A DNA stretch of 64,000 nt, taken from assembly GCA_001602455.1 (NCBI GenBank), contig CP012157.1, forward strand, positions 1,483,733-1,547,732, written 5' to 3'. Shown here piece after piece: positions 56,064 to 64,000 of this stretch (position 1 is the first letter of the stretch; each line of letters opens with the position of its first letter). Source of the DNA: Betaproteobacteria bacterium UKL13-2. Its GTDB lineage: Bacteria; Pseudomonadota; Gammaproteobacteria; Burkholderiales; Usitatibacteraceae. The position numbers and the translations under genes are program-made. The notes under the pieces are model-generated. The model was not told the origin of the DNA. It was given only the letters and a program-made list of their open reading frames with translations, and did not search any database.

Positions 56064-56826
56064 CGCGGCGCTGGCGCTGGCCTATGCGCTGACGTTTGCC
56101 GGTGGCGCGAATGGATCGCAAACGCCCTCCGCCTGCAAGGCAACGGTCTATCTGACCATCGATACCGGCCACATGGGGCCGGCCGAGGCAATGGCGGCGA
56201 TTCTGAAAAAGCACAATGTCAACGCGACCTTCTTTCTGGCCAATGAGAAAACCGAGCGCGGCGACACCTCACTTGCCCCGACCTGGAGTGGCTTCTGGCA
56301 AGCGCGCGCCGCCGAAGGGCACGCTTTTGGTTCCCATACATGGCGGCATTGGTACTTTCGCAGCGACGTTGGACACGACAAAGTACGTTATGTGCCGTGG
56401 GGAAAAAATAGTGGTGAGACGATGACGCAGGCCGACGTTTGCGGCGAGATTCGTAAAAGTGATGAGGCGTTCAAGGCGATGACCGGTCGGGCGCTGGCGC
56501 CGATCTGGCGCGCTCCTGGTGGTAAGCTCACCCCAAACACGATTCGTTTTGCTGAAGCATGCGGTTATAAGCATGTGGCATGGTCGCCCGCCGGATTTTC
56601 TGGTGATGAACTGCCGAGCGAGAAATTTCCGAGCGATGCATTGCTGTCCAAACAACTCGCCAATATCCGCGATGGCGATATCTTGCTGTGGCACCTCGGC
56701 ATTTGGTCGCGCAAAGACCCGTTGTACCCGAAGCTCGACCCGCTGATTGCAGGCTTGAAGCAAAAGGGTTTTTGTTTTGCGACAATCACTGATCATCCTG
56801 ACTATCAAAAGACAAGACGACAATGA
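56047..56826 (+). CDS. Polysaccharide deacetylase-like protein, atypical motif 1
   Basis: 259 residues from ATG 56047, with a signal peptide (SAALALAYALTFAGGANG); a longer frame from 55972 lies inside the propeller gene. It is NodB-like: motif 2 SHTWRHWY with the two metal His, motif 3 WRAPGGK, motif 5 LLWHLG. Motif 1, normally TFDDG, is TIDTG (LTIDTGHMGPAEAM), so one Asp is kept and the other is Thr. This may affect metal binding. The gene overlaps the propeller stop and its stop overlaps the next ATG by 4 bp. Confidence 0.82.
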   Translation: MRHAGSAALALAYALTFAGGANGSQTPSACKATVYLTIDTGHMGPAEAMAAILKKHNVNATFFLANEKTERGDTSLAPTWSGFWQARAAEGHAFGSHTWRHWYFRSDVGHDKVRYVPWGKNSGETMTQADVCGEIRKSDEAFKAMTGRALAPIWRAPGGKLTPNTIRFAEACGYKHVAWSPAGFSGDELPSEKFPSDALLSKQLANIRDGDILLWHLGIWSRKDPLYPKLDPLIAGLKQKGFCFATITDHPDYQKTRRQ

Positions 56827-57767
56827 TTGACTGGATTCAGGATCTATTTTCAGCGTTACACCAGCACGTCTTTGAGACGGGTGTGCTACCGGTGCTCTAC
56901 GCACTCGATCTAGGTGGCGAAGCGGAGCGTGCCTTCAGTGCGACCGAGTTCTTCCTCATTGGTGCCATTGAGATTACCTTGCTCGCAATTGTATTGGGAG
57001 CCCTCGAACAGTGGCGACCCGTTGAAAGGCAAACGCATACCGATTGGAAGAAGACTGATGCGTCGTACACCATGCTGCATCGCTTGGGCTTTGTGCCGCT
57101 TTTATTGTTTTTTTTGTTGATGCCAGCGATAGATTGGATCGATGGCTCGCTCCGAATGCACGACATTATTCCACCCAGCCTCGAAGATTGGTTACCGTGG
57201 TTGAGCACTGAACCACTTTGGTCGTTTGTGTTCTATTTGGTCATCCTCGATTTTGCGGCCTATTGGTTGCATCGGTGGCAGCACCGCCTGAATTGGTGGT
57301 GGTCCCTGCATGCGCTTCATCATTCGCAACGCGAGATGAGTTTTTGGACGGATGATCGCAACCATCTGCTCGACAATGTTTTGATGGATAGCGCGCACGC
57401 AATATTGGCACTTCTCATTGGGGTTGCGCCGGCACAATTCATCGCACTCGTGGTCGCGTCGCGCGTCGTTGAAAGCCTCTCGCACGCCAATGTGCGGATA
57501 CACTTTGGGCGCATCGGCGAATACCTGCTGGTGAGTCCACGTTTCCACCGCGTTCACCATGCCATTGGTACAGGGCATGAGGGCGCGGTGCGCGGCTGCA
57601 ATTTCGCGGTACTGCTGCCGATTTGGGACGTGTTGTTCGGCACGGCCAATTTTGAAAAGACTTTCCCGCCGACCGGGATTCGAGACCAAGAAGAAGGGCG
57701 CCAATATGGCGACACTTTCTGGCAACAGCAGTGGTTAGGCGTGAAGCGCCTGTTTTCGAGGGCTTAA
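56823..57767 (+). CDS. Sterol desaturase-family membrane hydroxylase
   Basis: 314 residues. Membrane helices near 27-48 and 75-100, then the histidine boxes of the fatty-acid hydroxylase superfamily: HRWQHR, HALHHSQREMS and RFHRVHHAIGTG. These bind the di-iron centre. The substrate (a membrane lipid or hopanoid-like compound) is unknown. It forms an operon with the deacetylase and propeller genes, with ATGA overlap. A truncated family A element follows the stop. Confidence 0.9.
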   Translation: MIDWIQDLFSALHQHVFETGVLPVLYALDLGGEAERAFSATEFFLIGAIEITLLAIVLGALEQWRPVERQTHTDWKKTDASYTMLHRLGFVPLLLFFLLMPAIDWIDGSLRMHDIIPPSLEDWLPWLSTEPLWSFVFYLVILDFAAYWLHRWQHRLNWWWSLHALHHSQREMSFWTDDRNHLLDNVLMDSAHAILALLIGVAPAQFIALVVASRVVESLSHANVRIHFGRIGEYLLVSPRFHRVHHAIGTGHEGAVRGCNFAVLLPIWDVLFGTANFEKTFPPTGIRDQEEGRQYGDTFWQQQWLGVKRLFSRA

Positions 57768-57792
57768 TACATCTGCCCATGCGTTGGTTGAT

Positions 57793-57862
57793 ATTGGTTT
57801 GCCAATCGCCCAGCGGCAACGCGCTTCGAAGCAGCGGGCGAGCAGTGAACTATTCAGGCTCG
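57793..57862. repeat. Family A element, right-end fragment
   Basis: TTGGTTTGCCAATCGCCCAG, CGGCAACGCGCTTCGAAGCA, then GTGAACTATTCAGGCTCGG; matches the second half of the copy at 8889. Confidence 0.6.
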
Positions 57863-57863
57863 G

Positions 57864-58205
57864 TCAGTCTTGAAGGATGGTCAGAATCTCTGTTAACCAT
57901 TGTCGATAGGTGAGCCCCAGTCCGGGAGCGTAAATACAAGACAAAAGTTTATGATTTACTATTTCCCCCAAATCCCAATCATCTTCTAATGTCAGATGAT
58001 CTGCGATGAATTGTTCCAATTCTTGAGTTACTTGCGCCACAATTGCTTGAGAATTATTGGTTTTAAAGTCACGCACAACAACCTGAAATGATGGTGGCTC
58101 TCCCTGCCAGTTATAGATATAAGCCCAATCTTGGTGGAAGTAGCCACCGAAAAATTGTCTGAGTTCTGGATAAAGCTTTTCATAATGATCGTGGTCAAAA
58201 TCCAT
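57864..58205 (-). CDS. CdiI-like immunity protein, orphan
   Basis: 113 residues from ATG 58203-58205, with a strong AAGGAGAG site 7 bp upstream; a longer frame would overlap tdk. The start MDFDHDHYEKLYPELRQFFG then GYFHQDW is the mark of the CdiI contact-dependent-inhibition immunity family (FPELxQFFGxYFHQDW). Low GC. It starts 20 bp after tdk. No CdiA/CdiB or toxin gene is near, so it is an orphan, either a scavenged immunity gene or an unrelated use of the fold. Confidence 0.75.
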   Translation of the reverse strand: MDFDHDHYEKLYPELRQFFGGYFHQDWAYIYNWQGEPPSFQVVVRDFKTNNSQAIVAQVTQELEQFIADHLTLEDDWDLGEIVNHKLLSCIYAPGLGLTYRQWLTEILTILQD

Positions 58206-58225
58206 CGAATTACTCTCCTTCGACA

Positions 58226-58792
58226 CTAGCATTGGCCGGTATAAAACCTGCGTGCACAAACGGCTTCATAGCGTGGGTTCCCACCGATTTCAACTTGCGC
58301 ACCTTCCGTGACGCGATTGCCGTTTTCGTCCAGCCGCACATTCATGGTCGCTTTGCGACCGCAACGACAGATGGTTTTCATTTCCTCGAGGTCATCCGCA
58401 AGCGTCAACAGTGCTTTCGACCCCGGGAAAGGCTGACCCCGGAAATCGCTGCGCAAGCCATAGCAAATGACCGGCGTGCTTGATGTATGCGCAAGTCGAT
58501 GTAGCTGCACAACATGTGCCTCAGATAGAAACTGCGCTTCGTCAATCAAGATACACGACGGCTTCGAGCGAGACGCATAAATGGATTCGAAGTTGGTGGC
58601 GTCATTAAACGTTTCGGCTTCTCGGGTGACGCCGAGACGGGAGGTCACATTACCAACGCCGTAGCGATCATCCACATGCGCGGTGAACAAGTCGACTGTC
58701 TGGCCACGCTCTTCATAGTTGTGTGCAATTTGCAACAGCGCGGTGGACTTACCCGCGTTCATGGCTGCGAAACGAAAATACAGTTTTGCCAA
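58226..58792 (-). CDS. tdk: Thymidine kinase
   Basis: 188 residues. P-loop NAGKST at about 13-18 (RFAAMNAGKSTALLQIAHNY), DEAQFL (the D-E-x-Q-F motif), and the zinc site CRCGRKA ... YEAVCARRFYTGQC. Type II thymidine kinase, salvage of thymidine to dTMP. The CdiI-like gene follows on the same strand. The upstream region to lexA (58793-58943) carries a family A left end. Confidence 0.97.
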   Translation of the reverse strand: MAKLYFRFAAMNAGKSTALLQIAHNYEERGQTVDLFTAHVDDRYGVGNVTSRLGVTREAETFNDATNFESIYASRSKPSCILIDEAQFLSEAHVVQLHRLAHTSSTPVICYGLRSDFRGQPFPGSKALLTLADDLEEMKTICRCGRKATMNVRLDENGNRVTEGAQVEIGGNPRYEAVCARRFYTGQC

Positions 58793-58880
58793 GTTCAGAT
58801 TCGCTCGATTGAAAAAGTGCTAACGCCAGCATGGCAGCAGCGTCTAAGATAAAAGCCCCATAAAAGCCCCAAGCAGTAGT

Positions 58881-58934
58881 CTAGCCTAAATATCTCATGG
58901 GTCGCCCACTCCCCGCTGTCGAACGGTTGGACGC
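58881..58934. repeat. Family A element, left-end fragment
   Basis: CTAGCCTAAATATCTCATGG then GTCGCCCACTCCCCGCTGTC; the right half is missing. It lies between the lexA stop and tdk. Confidence 0.6.
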
Positions 58935-58943
58935 ATGACGACG

Positions 58944-59561
58944 CTACATCGTGCGGACCACGCCGACGACGAGTCCCTCGATATCCAAGTTTTCTTTGGA
59001 GAGGTCCACAACAATTGGGAGAAAGTCGGGGTTCTCGGCAACCAAGAATGCTTGTTTGCCTTTGACCTTGAGACGCTTGACGGTCGCATCCCCTTCGACA
59101 CGCGCAACAACGATCTGCCCGTTGCGTGCGTGTTGCGTTTTGTGTACTGCAAGCCAGTCGCCATCCATGATGCCGACATCTTTCATGCTCATTCCCTTAA
59201 CTTGCAACAAATAGTCTGCGCGTGGTTGGAACATCAGCGGACTGACCGGATATCGACCCACGATATTTTCTTGCGCCAAGATCGGCGCACCCGCTGCGAC
59301 GTTGCCGATCAAGGGCAGCCCGTACTCTTCATCATTTGCCGCGTTATCGTCGCCGAGGATGCGAATGCCTCTTGATGAACCAGGCAGCATCTCAATGGCG
59401 CCTTTGCGCTCCAGCGTGCGCAGATGTTCCTCAGCGGCGTTTGGCGACCGGAAGCCCAGCGCGGCGCAAATCTCAGCTCGCGTTGGGGGCATCCCGTTCT
59501 CCGCGATCCATTGTTTGAGGAAGTCGAGGATTTCTTGCTGGCGGACAGTTAAATTTTCCAT
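58944..59561 (-). CDS. lexA: SOS repressor LexA
   Basis: 205 residues from ATG 59559-59561 ([20 protein letters not shown]). Winged HTH ([20 protein letters not shown]), self-cleavage site Ala90-Gly91 in VAAGAP, Ser125 in KGMSM and Lys162 in GDATVKRL. RecA-stimulated self-cleavage releases the SOS genes. Its promoter contains a LexA box. A frame back to 59597 is rejected as it would run through that box. It is divergent from the PhoD-like gene. Confidence 0.97.
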   Translation of the reverse strand: MENLTVRQQEILDFLKQWIAENGMPPTRAEICAALGFRSPNAAEEHLRTLERKGAIEMLPGSSRGIRILGDDNAANDEEYGLPLIGNVAAGAPILAQENIVGRYPVSPLMFQPRADYLLQVKGMSMKDVGIMDGDWLAVHKTQHARNGQIVVARVEGDATVKRLKVKGKQAFLVAENPDFLPIVVDLSKENLDIEGLVVGVVRTM

Positions 59562-59563
59562 AA

Positions 59564-59579
59564 CTGAGTTTTTATACAG
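59564..59579. promoter_or_regulatory. LexA (SOS) box between lexA and the PhoD-like gene
   Basis: On the - strand CTGTATAAAAACTCAG, matching CTGT-N8-ACAG with one change (TCAG for ACAG). It ends 3 bp before the lexA ATG side, so LexA would control its own gene. Whether it also affects the divergent phosphatase gene is unknown. Confidence 0.75.
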
Positions 59580-59723
59580 TTTTGCGCGACTTTGCAAGCA
59601 ATTTTCTTACGGCGCACACATTTTGGTGCCACGGTACGGGTTTTTTTAGCGATGTTGAGAACGGGTTGTCATTTTCTTGGGCTATGCTCGCCGCTCATTC
59701 GACTCGCTTACTGGAGCCCCTAT

Positions 59724-61136
59724 ATGCCTTGGCTGCGCAATTTATTTTTTCGCCAATCACTCTTGGCCGCTGCATTTTCCATGATGCTGATGACCTCATC
59801 GCTTGCGGCAGAACTCACGGCGGGACCAATGGTGGGCGCAACCGCGATGCGTCAGGTCAAGATTTGGCTCCAAGCGAATGGCCCCGGCAAGGCGCAGATC
59901 GAGTATTGGGAAGTCGCGCCGGCGAATACCGCCACGATGGCGATGAACATCTCGCCGAAGCGAGCGATGTCACACACGGTGGCACTTGAGGCTGACACTG
60001 ACTTCGTCGCGCAGTTTAATGTAGGCTTGATCGAGCCGGGTCGAACCTATGAATACCGCGTCCTGATTGACAACAAAGAACAAAAAATTCCACAGCCGCT
60101 GCGCTTCAAGTCGCAATCATTTTGGCAATGGCATACCGATGCCCCGGATTGGAAGATGCTCTTGGGTAGTTGTTCATTTACCAATGACCCGACATACGAT
60201 CGACCGGGGCGCCCGTACGGGGGCGCGCCTTCCGAGCGGCGCATTTACGACAGCATGGCGGCGCAAAAGCCCGACCTGACCGTCTGGAATGGCGATTACC
60301 TCTACTACCGTGAAGCGGATGAAGATAGCGAACTCGGTATGCGATATCGGTGGCGCTACGATCGAGGGCAGGCCGATCACCAGTCGCTTCTGCGCACGGG
60401 CTCCCATGTGGCGCTTTGGGATGATCATGACTATGGCCCCAACGACAGCAACAGCAGTTTTCGCTTAAAGGGCGAAGCGCTCGCCTTGTTCAAGCGGTAT
60501 TGGGCAAATCCAAGTTTTGGGTTGCCGGAGCTGCCAGGCGCATTTACGACTTACCGTTTCAACGACGCCGAGCTGTTTATGTTGGATGACCGCTACTACC
60601 GCGATAGCGACAAGCTACAAGCGGCAGATAAATCGAAGATTGGCGCGGCTCAACTCAGGTGGCTCAAAAATGCGCTGCTAATGTCGGTCTCACCGATTAA
60701 GTTGATTGTGACTGGTGGTCAAGTGACCGATGACACAAGTGCATACGAGGGCTGGCACAATTTCCCGGAAGAGCGTGCCGACTTCTTAAAGTTTCTGGCC
60801 GACCACAAGCTAAATGGTGTCATATTGCTCACCGGTGACCGGCACTTTACGCAGGTGCTGAAGACCGAGCGACAGGGCCTCTACCCGCTCTATGAGTTGA
60901 CCTGCTCACCAACGCTTTCGGGGCCCGCGTCGGGGCTTGTGGCCGAGGGCCTGAACAAGAAAATGGTGCCGGGTACTTTTGTGCGGACACGAAATTTCTG
61001 TTCGCTTGATTTTAGCGGGCCGAAGAATGATCGTCGGATCACGCTGCGCAGTTTTGCGGTGAACGGTGACAAAAACTGGGAACGAGAAATTCGCCTCACT
61101 GAACTGCAAGTGCCGAGTGCGGCGAAAGTTCAGTGA
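59724..61136 (+). CDS. PhoD-like alkaline phosphatase
   Basis: 470 residues from ATG 59724 (MPWLRNLFFRQSLLAAAFSM), a Sec-type signal peptide ending near SLAAEL; a frame from 59592 adds sequence upstream of it. The N-terminal part is an Ig-like domain, then the metallophosphatase: GSCSFTNDP, NGDYLYYREADED, WDDHDYGPNDS, and GDRHFTQVL, with the metal-binding Asp, Asn and His residues of PhoD. It is exported and probably hydrolyses phosphodiesters or monoesters. Divergent from lexA. Confidence 0.9.
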   Translation: MPWLRNLFFRQSLLAAAFSMMLMTSSLAAELTAGPMVGATAMRQVKIWLQANGPGKAQIEYWEVAPANTATMAMNISPKRAMSHTVALEADTDFVAQFNVGLIEPGRTYEYRVLIDNKEQKIPQPLRFKSQSFWQWHTDAPDWKMLLGSCSFTNDPTYDRPGRPYGGAPSERRIYDSMAAQKPDLTVWNGDYLYYREADEDSELGMRYRWRYDRGQADHQSLLRTGSHVALWDDHDYGPNDSNSSFRLKGEALALFKRYWANPSFGLPELPGAFTTYRFNDAELFMLDDRYYRDSDKLQAADKSKIGAAQLRWLKNALLMSVSPIKLIVTGGQVTDDTSAYEGWHNFPEERADFLKFLADHKLNGVILLTGDRHFTQVLKTERQGLYPLYELTCSPTLSGPASGLVAEGLNKKMVPGTFVRTRNFCSLDFSGPKNDRRITLRSFAVNGDKNWEREIRLTELQVPSAAKVQ

Positions 61137-61265
61137 GGCGGCTTTCTATCTTTTGTGACAACACCACCGCCACGCCACAGCAGGCCATCAAACATTCACG
61201 GGCGAGACTTTGCAAAGGTATGTTCGCGCAGTCTCTTACGACTAAAAGGTTGGCACGATAGGCAT

Positions 61266-61679
61266 TTAGTTAGTGATATCTTTTGCATAATCAAGGACTG
61301 CATCGCGGGGAATGGAGCAAAACCGCTTGATCGCAAGGACAATTGCCTTTGGGGTGATGCCGCCAGCAATTGGTATATCCCAACTGAATTGGAGATTGTC
61401 ATTTTCGATGCTAGTTGCTCTCACGATCGCATACTTTTCATTGATGTTGTTTACGGCTTGAAGTCGTGATAACTCTGAAGCCTCTGGCTTGAAGCCGAAC
61501 TGCGTCAACAAGCGAATTTTGTTTTTCCGTTTTGCGTCCACCACTAAAAAGCAGGTTATATCTTCTCTCACCTTAACGTCGCCATCACTGTCATAAGACG
61601 TATCCATATACGCTGCGTCCAGAATGGACTTGAGGAGTTCATTCGTTAAATTCTCTGGTGTGATGAGATCTGGTGTCAT
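61266..61679 (-). CDS. YbjN-like protein
   Basis: 137 residues, lower GC than the flanking genes. It has SYDSDGDVKVREDITCFLVV, LSRLQAVNNINEKYAIVRAT and the end TPKAIVLAIKRFCSIPRDAV. The N-N-I-N core and the final helix match the YbjN family (PF10722), which has a chaperone-like fold similar to type III secretion chaperones. No membrane segment. Function unknown. Next to a family A element; 61137-61265 is empty. Confidence 0.65.
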   Translation of the reverse strand: MTPDLITPENLTNELLKSILDAAYMDTSYDSDGDVKVREDITCFLVVDAKRKNKIRLLTQFGFKPEASELSRLQAVNNINEKYAIVRATSIENDNLQFSWDIPIAGGITPKAIVLAIKRFCSIPRDAVLDYAKDITN

Positions 61680-61770
61680 GTTTACTTTTCTCCTGTGTTG
61701 TTAAACGTTGAACTGCGTCAATTGTTGCTGCAACTTTTTGTCGCCGAGCGCCTCTCTTGGCATTTCCAAG

Positions 61771-61985
61771 TCAGCCTGAACATTTCATTGGGGCGCGTTC
61801 GAAAGCGGGGCGGGTGGGTGAGGGAGGTTGAGGGGGAGGCGGGCGATTTTTCGCGAAGAGTATAACGCGGATTTGGTAAAGCCGGTCGCAAATGTGGTGG
61901 TAAATGTGGTGGTAAGTACAGTACCGTCCCATCGCCCGGAGGTGGTGCTTCGCTGCCAGGGGCGAGCGGTGTGATTTCAGGCGAG
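61771..61985. repeat. Family A element, full length but degenerate (215 bp)
   Basis: CAGCCTGAACATTTCATTGG at the left, GGCGCGTTCGAAAGCGGGGC inside, TTTCAGGCGAG at the right. The TCA of the right end (61977-61979) is the TGA stop of the GMC oxidoreductase gene. It contains a 12-bp tandem duplication, AAATGTGGTGGT (61890-61901 and 61902-61913). Confidence 0.75.
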
Positions 61986-63611
61986 CAGCGCGGCACCCCG
62001 TTCGGCGATCATCAGCGTCGGCGAGTTGGTATTGCCAGAGGTAATCGTCGGCATCACTGAGGCGTCGATGACACGCAGACTGCCAATGCCTCGGACGCGA
62101 AGTTCGCTGTCGACGACGGCTAAGGCATCGTCACGGTGCCCCATTTTGCAAGTGCCTACTGGGTGAAAGATCGTTGTACCGATATTGCCTGCCGCATCAA
62201 GCAGCTCTGCGTCCGTGTTGTATGCCGGGCCCGGCAAGAATTCTTTCGGCGCGAATTGCGCAAACGCACGAGCCGCCGCGATGCAGCGAGTAAGCCGAAT
62301 TGCTTCGAGAGCAACGCGCCGGTCCTCGTCTGTGGAGAGATAGTTCAAGGTGATGGCAGGTGCGTTGAAGGGTGTCTGGGATTTGATTCGTACGTGGCCA
62401 CGGGATGTTGGACGCAAATTGCACACGCTCATCGTCACCGCCGGAAATCGATGCAGCGGCTCCCCAAACTTGTCTAGTGACAGTGGCTGAATGTGATACT
62501 GCAAATTGGGTGTTTGGTGGCGTGCGCTGGATGTTGCAAATGCCCCCAACTGCGAAGGCGCCATGGACAAGGGGCCGGTGCGCCGTAGTGCGTACTGCGC
62601 GGCCATATCGAGTTTGCCCCACCAAGTGTGATACCACTCATTCAAGGTGCGCACGCCGCGGACTTGGTAGGCTAGGCGCAGTTGTAAATGGTCCTGAAGG
62701 TTCTCCCCCACGCCTGGCAACTCATGTATCACCGGAATATGGTGCTGCCTGAGAAGCGCTGGGCTGCCGATGCCTGAGAGTTGCAAAAGCTGAGGCGAGT
62801 TTATTGCGCCACCGGCGAGCAGAACTTCACCGCCGGGCGCGATGGGCGCAAACAGGCGTTCCTCGTTATGCAGAAATTCGATGCCCTCGGCACGGGTCAG
62901 GCCAGCCTGCACACGCAGGCGGATGCGATTCGCGTATGCCTGCGTGATCACGGTTAAGTTTGGGCGCGACATTGCTGAGCGCAGAAACGCTTTCGCCGTG
63001 TTCCAGCGCACGCCCATACGCTGGTTCACCTCAAAGCGCCCACTACCTACGTTATTGCCGGTATTGAAATCGCGTGTTGGCGGGATGCCGCATTCCGCCG
63101 CCGCGTGTTGCCATGCGTTTAGCACATCCCAGTCGAGCCGCTGCGGCTCGACGCGCCATTCACCGCTTGCACCATGAAACGCAGTGGCACCAGCGTAGTG
63201 GTTTTCGGTATGCTTGAAGATTGGCAGCACATTCTCCCAACGCCACGCCGGGTCGCCCGTCAGTTTGGCCCATTCGTCGTAGTCGCGCGACTGGCCCCGC
63301 ATATAAATCATGGCGTTGATCGAAGAGCACCCGCCAAGCGTTTTGCCACGCGCATACAGAATTGAACGGCCATTGAGGCCGGGTTCGGGTTCTGTGCGGT
63401 AGCACCAATCGGTTCGCGAATTACCGATGCAAAACAAGTACCCCACCGGAATGTTGATCCAGTGCCAGTCAGATTTGCCACCTGCTTCGAGCAGCAAGAC
63501 ACGTCGGGTAGGGTCGGCAGAGAGTCGGTTGGCCAGCAGGCAACCCGCAGTGCCGGCGCCGACGATGATGATGTCGAACGGCGGGATAGGGCGATGTTGG
63601 TCGGTAGGCAT
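61977..63611 (-). CDS. GMC-family oxidoreductase (choline dehydrogenase-like)
   Basis: 544 residues from ATG 63609-63611 (MPTDQHRPIPPFDIIIVGAG); a longer frame from 63701 adds 30 unconserved residues. FAD-binding GAGTAGCLLANRLS, RGKTLGGCSSINAMIYMRGQ (GMC signature 1), GAINSPQLLQLSGIGSP (signature 2), catalytic His in FHPVGTCKMG and Asn in SGNTNSPTL. Such enzymes oxidise alcohols; the substrate is not predictable. The gene is divergent from the thioesterase, with 108 bp between the starts. Confidence 0.93.
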   Translation of the reverse strand: MPTDQHRPIPPFDIIIVGAGTAGCLLANRLSADPTRRVLLLEAGGKSDWHWINIPVGYLFCIGNSRTDWCYRTEPEPGLNGRSILYARGKTLGGCSSINAMIYMRGQSRDYDEWAKLTGDPAWRWENVLPIFKHTENHYAGATAFHGASGEWRVEPQRLDWDVLNAWQHAAAECGIPPTRDFNTGNNVGSGRFEVNQRMGVRWNTAKAFLRSAMSRPNLTVITQAYANRIRLRVQAGLTRAEGIEFLHNEERLFAPIAPGGEVLLAGGAINSPQLLQLSGIGSPALLRQHHIPVIHELPGVGENLQDHLQLRLAYQVRGVRTLNEWYHTWWGKLDMAAQYALRRTGPLSMAPSQLGAFATSSARHQTPNLQYHIQPLSLDKFGEPLHRFPAVTMSVCNLRPTSRGHVRIKSQTPFNAPAITLNYLSTDEDRRVALEAIRLTRCIAAARAFAQFAPKEFLPGPAYNTDAELLDAAGNIGTTIFHPVGTCKMGHRDDALAVVDSELRVRGIGSLRVIDASVMPTITSGNTNSPTLMIAERGAALLA

Positions 63612-63661
63612 GAGGTTTAAACGAGATGGAGAAGTGGTCTTCGACTGACGCGACGAAGTGC

Positions 63662-63686
63662 TTAGCCCGAATGTTTCACGGCCGCG
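63662..63686. repeat. Family A left-end fragment
   Basis: TTAGCCCGAATGTTTCACGG then CCGCG, a degenerate A terminus in the gap between the GMC and thioesterase starts. Confidence 0.4.
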
Positions 63687-63719
63687 TTTAGAATAAAGCA
63701 ACTTGACGCGATTCCCAAG

Positions 63720-64000
63720 ATGACGACAAATTTAGCCATCCCCGTTGGTGTTTCAGGCCAGTCCACACTCATCGTTGGCGATGAGCACACCGCCACGCGG
63801 GTAGGTTCAGGCCGCATCCGCGTTCTCGCGACACCAGTCATGATTAACGTGATTGAGGCTGCGGCGCTGGCCGCTTGCGAAGCCTTGCTACCTGAGGGGC
63901 AGCAGAGCTTGGGGACGCACTTGAATATATCTCATATCGCGGCGACGCCAGTGGGCATGAAAATCGTCGCACGCGCAACCGTCGTGCGGGTCGAAGGCCG
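63720..64000 (+). CDS. FlK-like thioesterase (3' end beyond window)
   Basis: 93 codons are visible from ATG 63720 (MTTNLAIPVGVSGQSTLIVG). The features TPVMINVIEAAALAACEALL and TPVGMKIVARATVVRVEG with LGTHLNISH match the fluoroacetyl-CoA thioesterase-like (FlK) hot-dog family, where Thr, His and Glu act at the active site. Probably degrades acyl-CoA or similar thioesters; the real substrate is unknown. The gene runs off the right edge. Confidence 0.8.
   Translation, partial: MTTNLAIPVGVSGQSTLIVGDEHTATRVGSGRIRVLATPVMINVIEAAALAACEALLPEGQQSLGTHLNISHIAATPVGMKIVARATVVRVEG

Overview
This window looks like chromosome from a betaproteobacterium, probably Burkholderiales-like. The main evidence is the conserved run ndk, rlmN, pilW, rodZ, ispG, hisS, a YfgM-like gene, bamB, der, hfq, hflX, hflK, hflC, a DUF2065 gene, hisZ, purA at about 24.0-44.9 kb, all on the + strand. 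I cannot name a species. No rRNA, tRNA or CRISPR array was recognised.

Layout. The left edge holds a 3'-truncated exported Cys/His/Met-containing protein (- strand). Next come an M14 carboxypeptidase, an overlapping - strand operon (M48 protease, pterin carbinolamine dehydratase, rsgA), divergent orn, corA, and a patatin/BamA-like protein. From 9.1 to 14.3 kb there is a Csu-type (archaic chaperone-usher) pilus operon on the - strand, followed by decayed DNA with an IS5-type transposase relic. An RND efflux pair (15.6-20.1 kb), a cobalamin adenosyltransferase, accA and tilS precede the core run. An exported lysyl-endopeptidase-like protease with FG-GAP repeats sits between ispG and hisS on the opposite strand. 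After purA there is a low-GC island (45.2-46.6 kb) with a gene resembling the cyanobacterial DUF3727 family. Then follow a degenerate hybrid sensor kinase translationally coupled to pgi, an orphan GspE/PilB-type ATPase, a Ycf48-like lipoprotein, a Nudix hydrolase, a YncE-like propeller / deacetylase / sterol-desaturase operon, tdk with an orphan CdiI-like immunity gene, lexA with its own SOS box, a PhoD-like phosphatase, a YbjN-like gene, a GMC oxidoreductase and the start of a FlK-like thioesterase.

The most unusual content is between the genes. Two families of small inverted-repeat elements recur throughout. Family A (about 75-280 bp) has termini CTAG + CCTGAAyATTTCATGGG and sits at gene 3' ends; in seven genes the terminal CTAG supplies or overlaps the TAG stop codon. 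Family B (about 120-140 bp) has termini GGGAACTTCTAAAAACC. One B copy is inserted inside an A copy with a 4-bp duplication (AAAT), and another is flanked by TTTA, so B has moved and did so after A. Several B copies are followed by a third hairpin sequence (C). Separately, exact or near-exact 12-bp tandem duplications occur at least eight times, in genes and between them. The four low-GC genes of foreign look (DUF3727-like, small membrane protein, CdiI-like, YbjN-like) all lie next to A elements.

Functionally the window combines envelope biogenesis (bamB, rodZ, hflKC, chaperone-usher pili, efflux), translation and RNA metabolism (hisS, der, rsgA, rlmN, tilS, hfq, orn), and precursor synthesis (ispG, accA, purA, hisZ, tdk, ndk).
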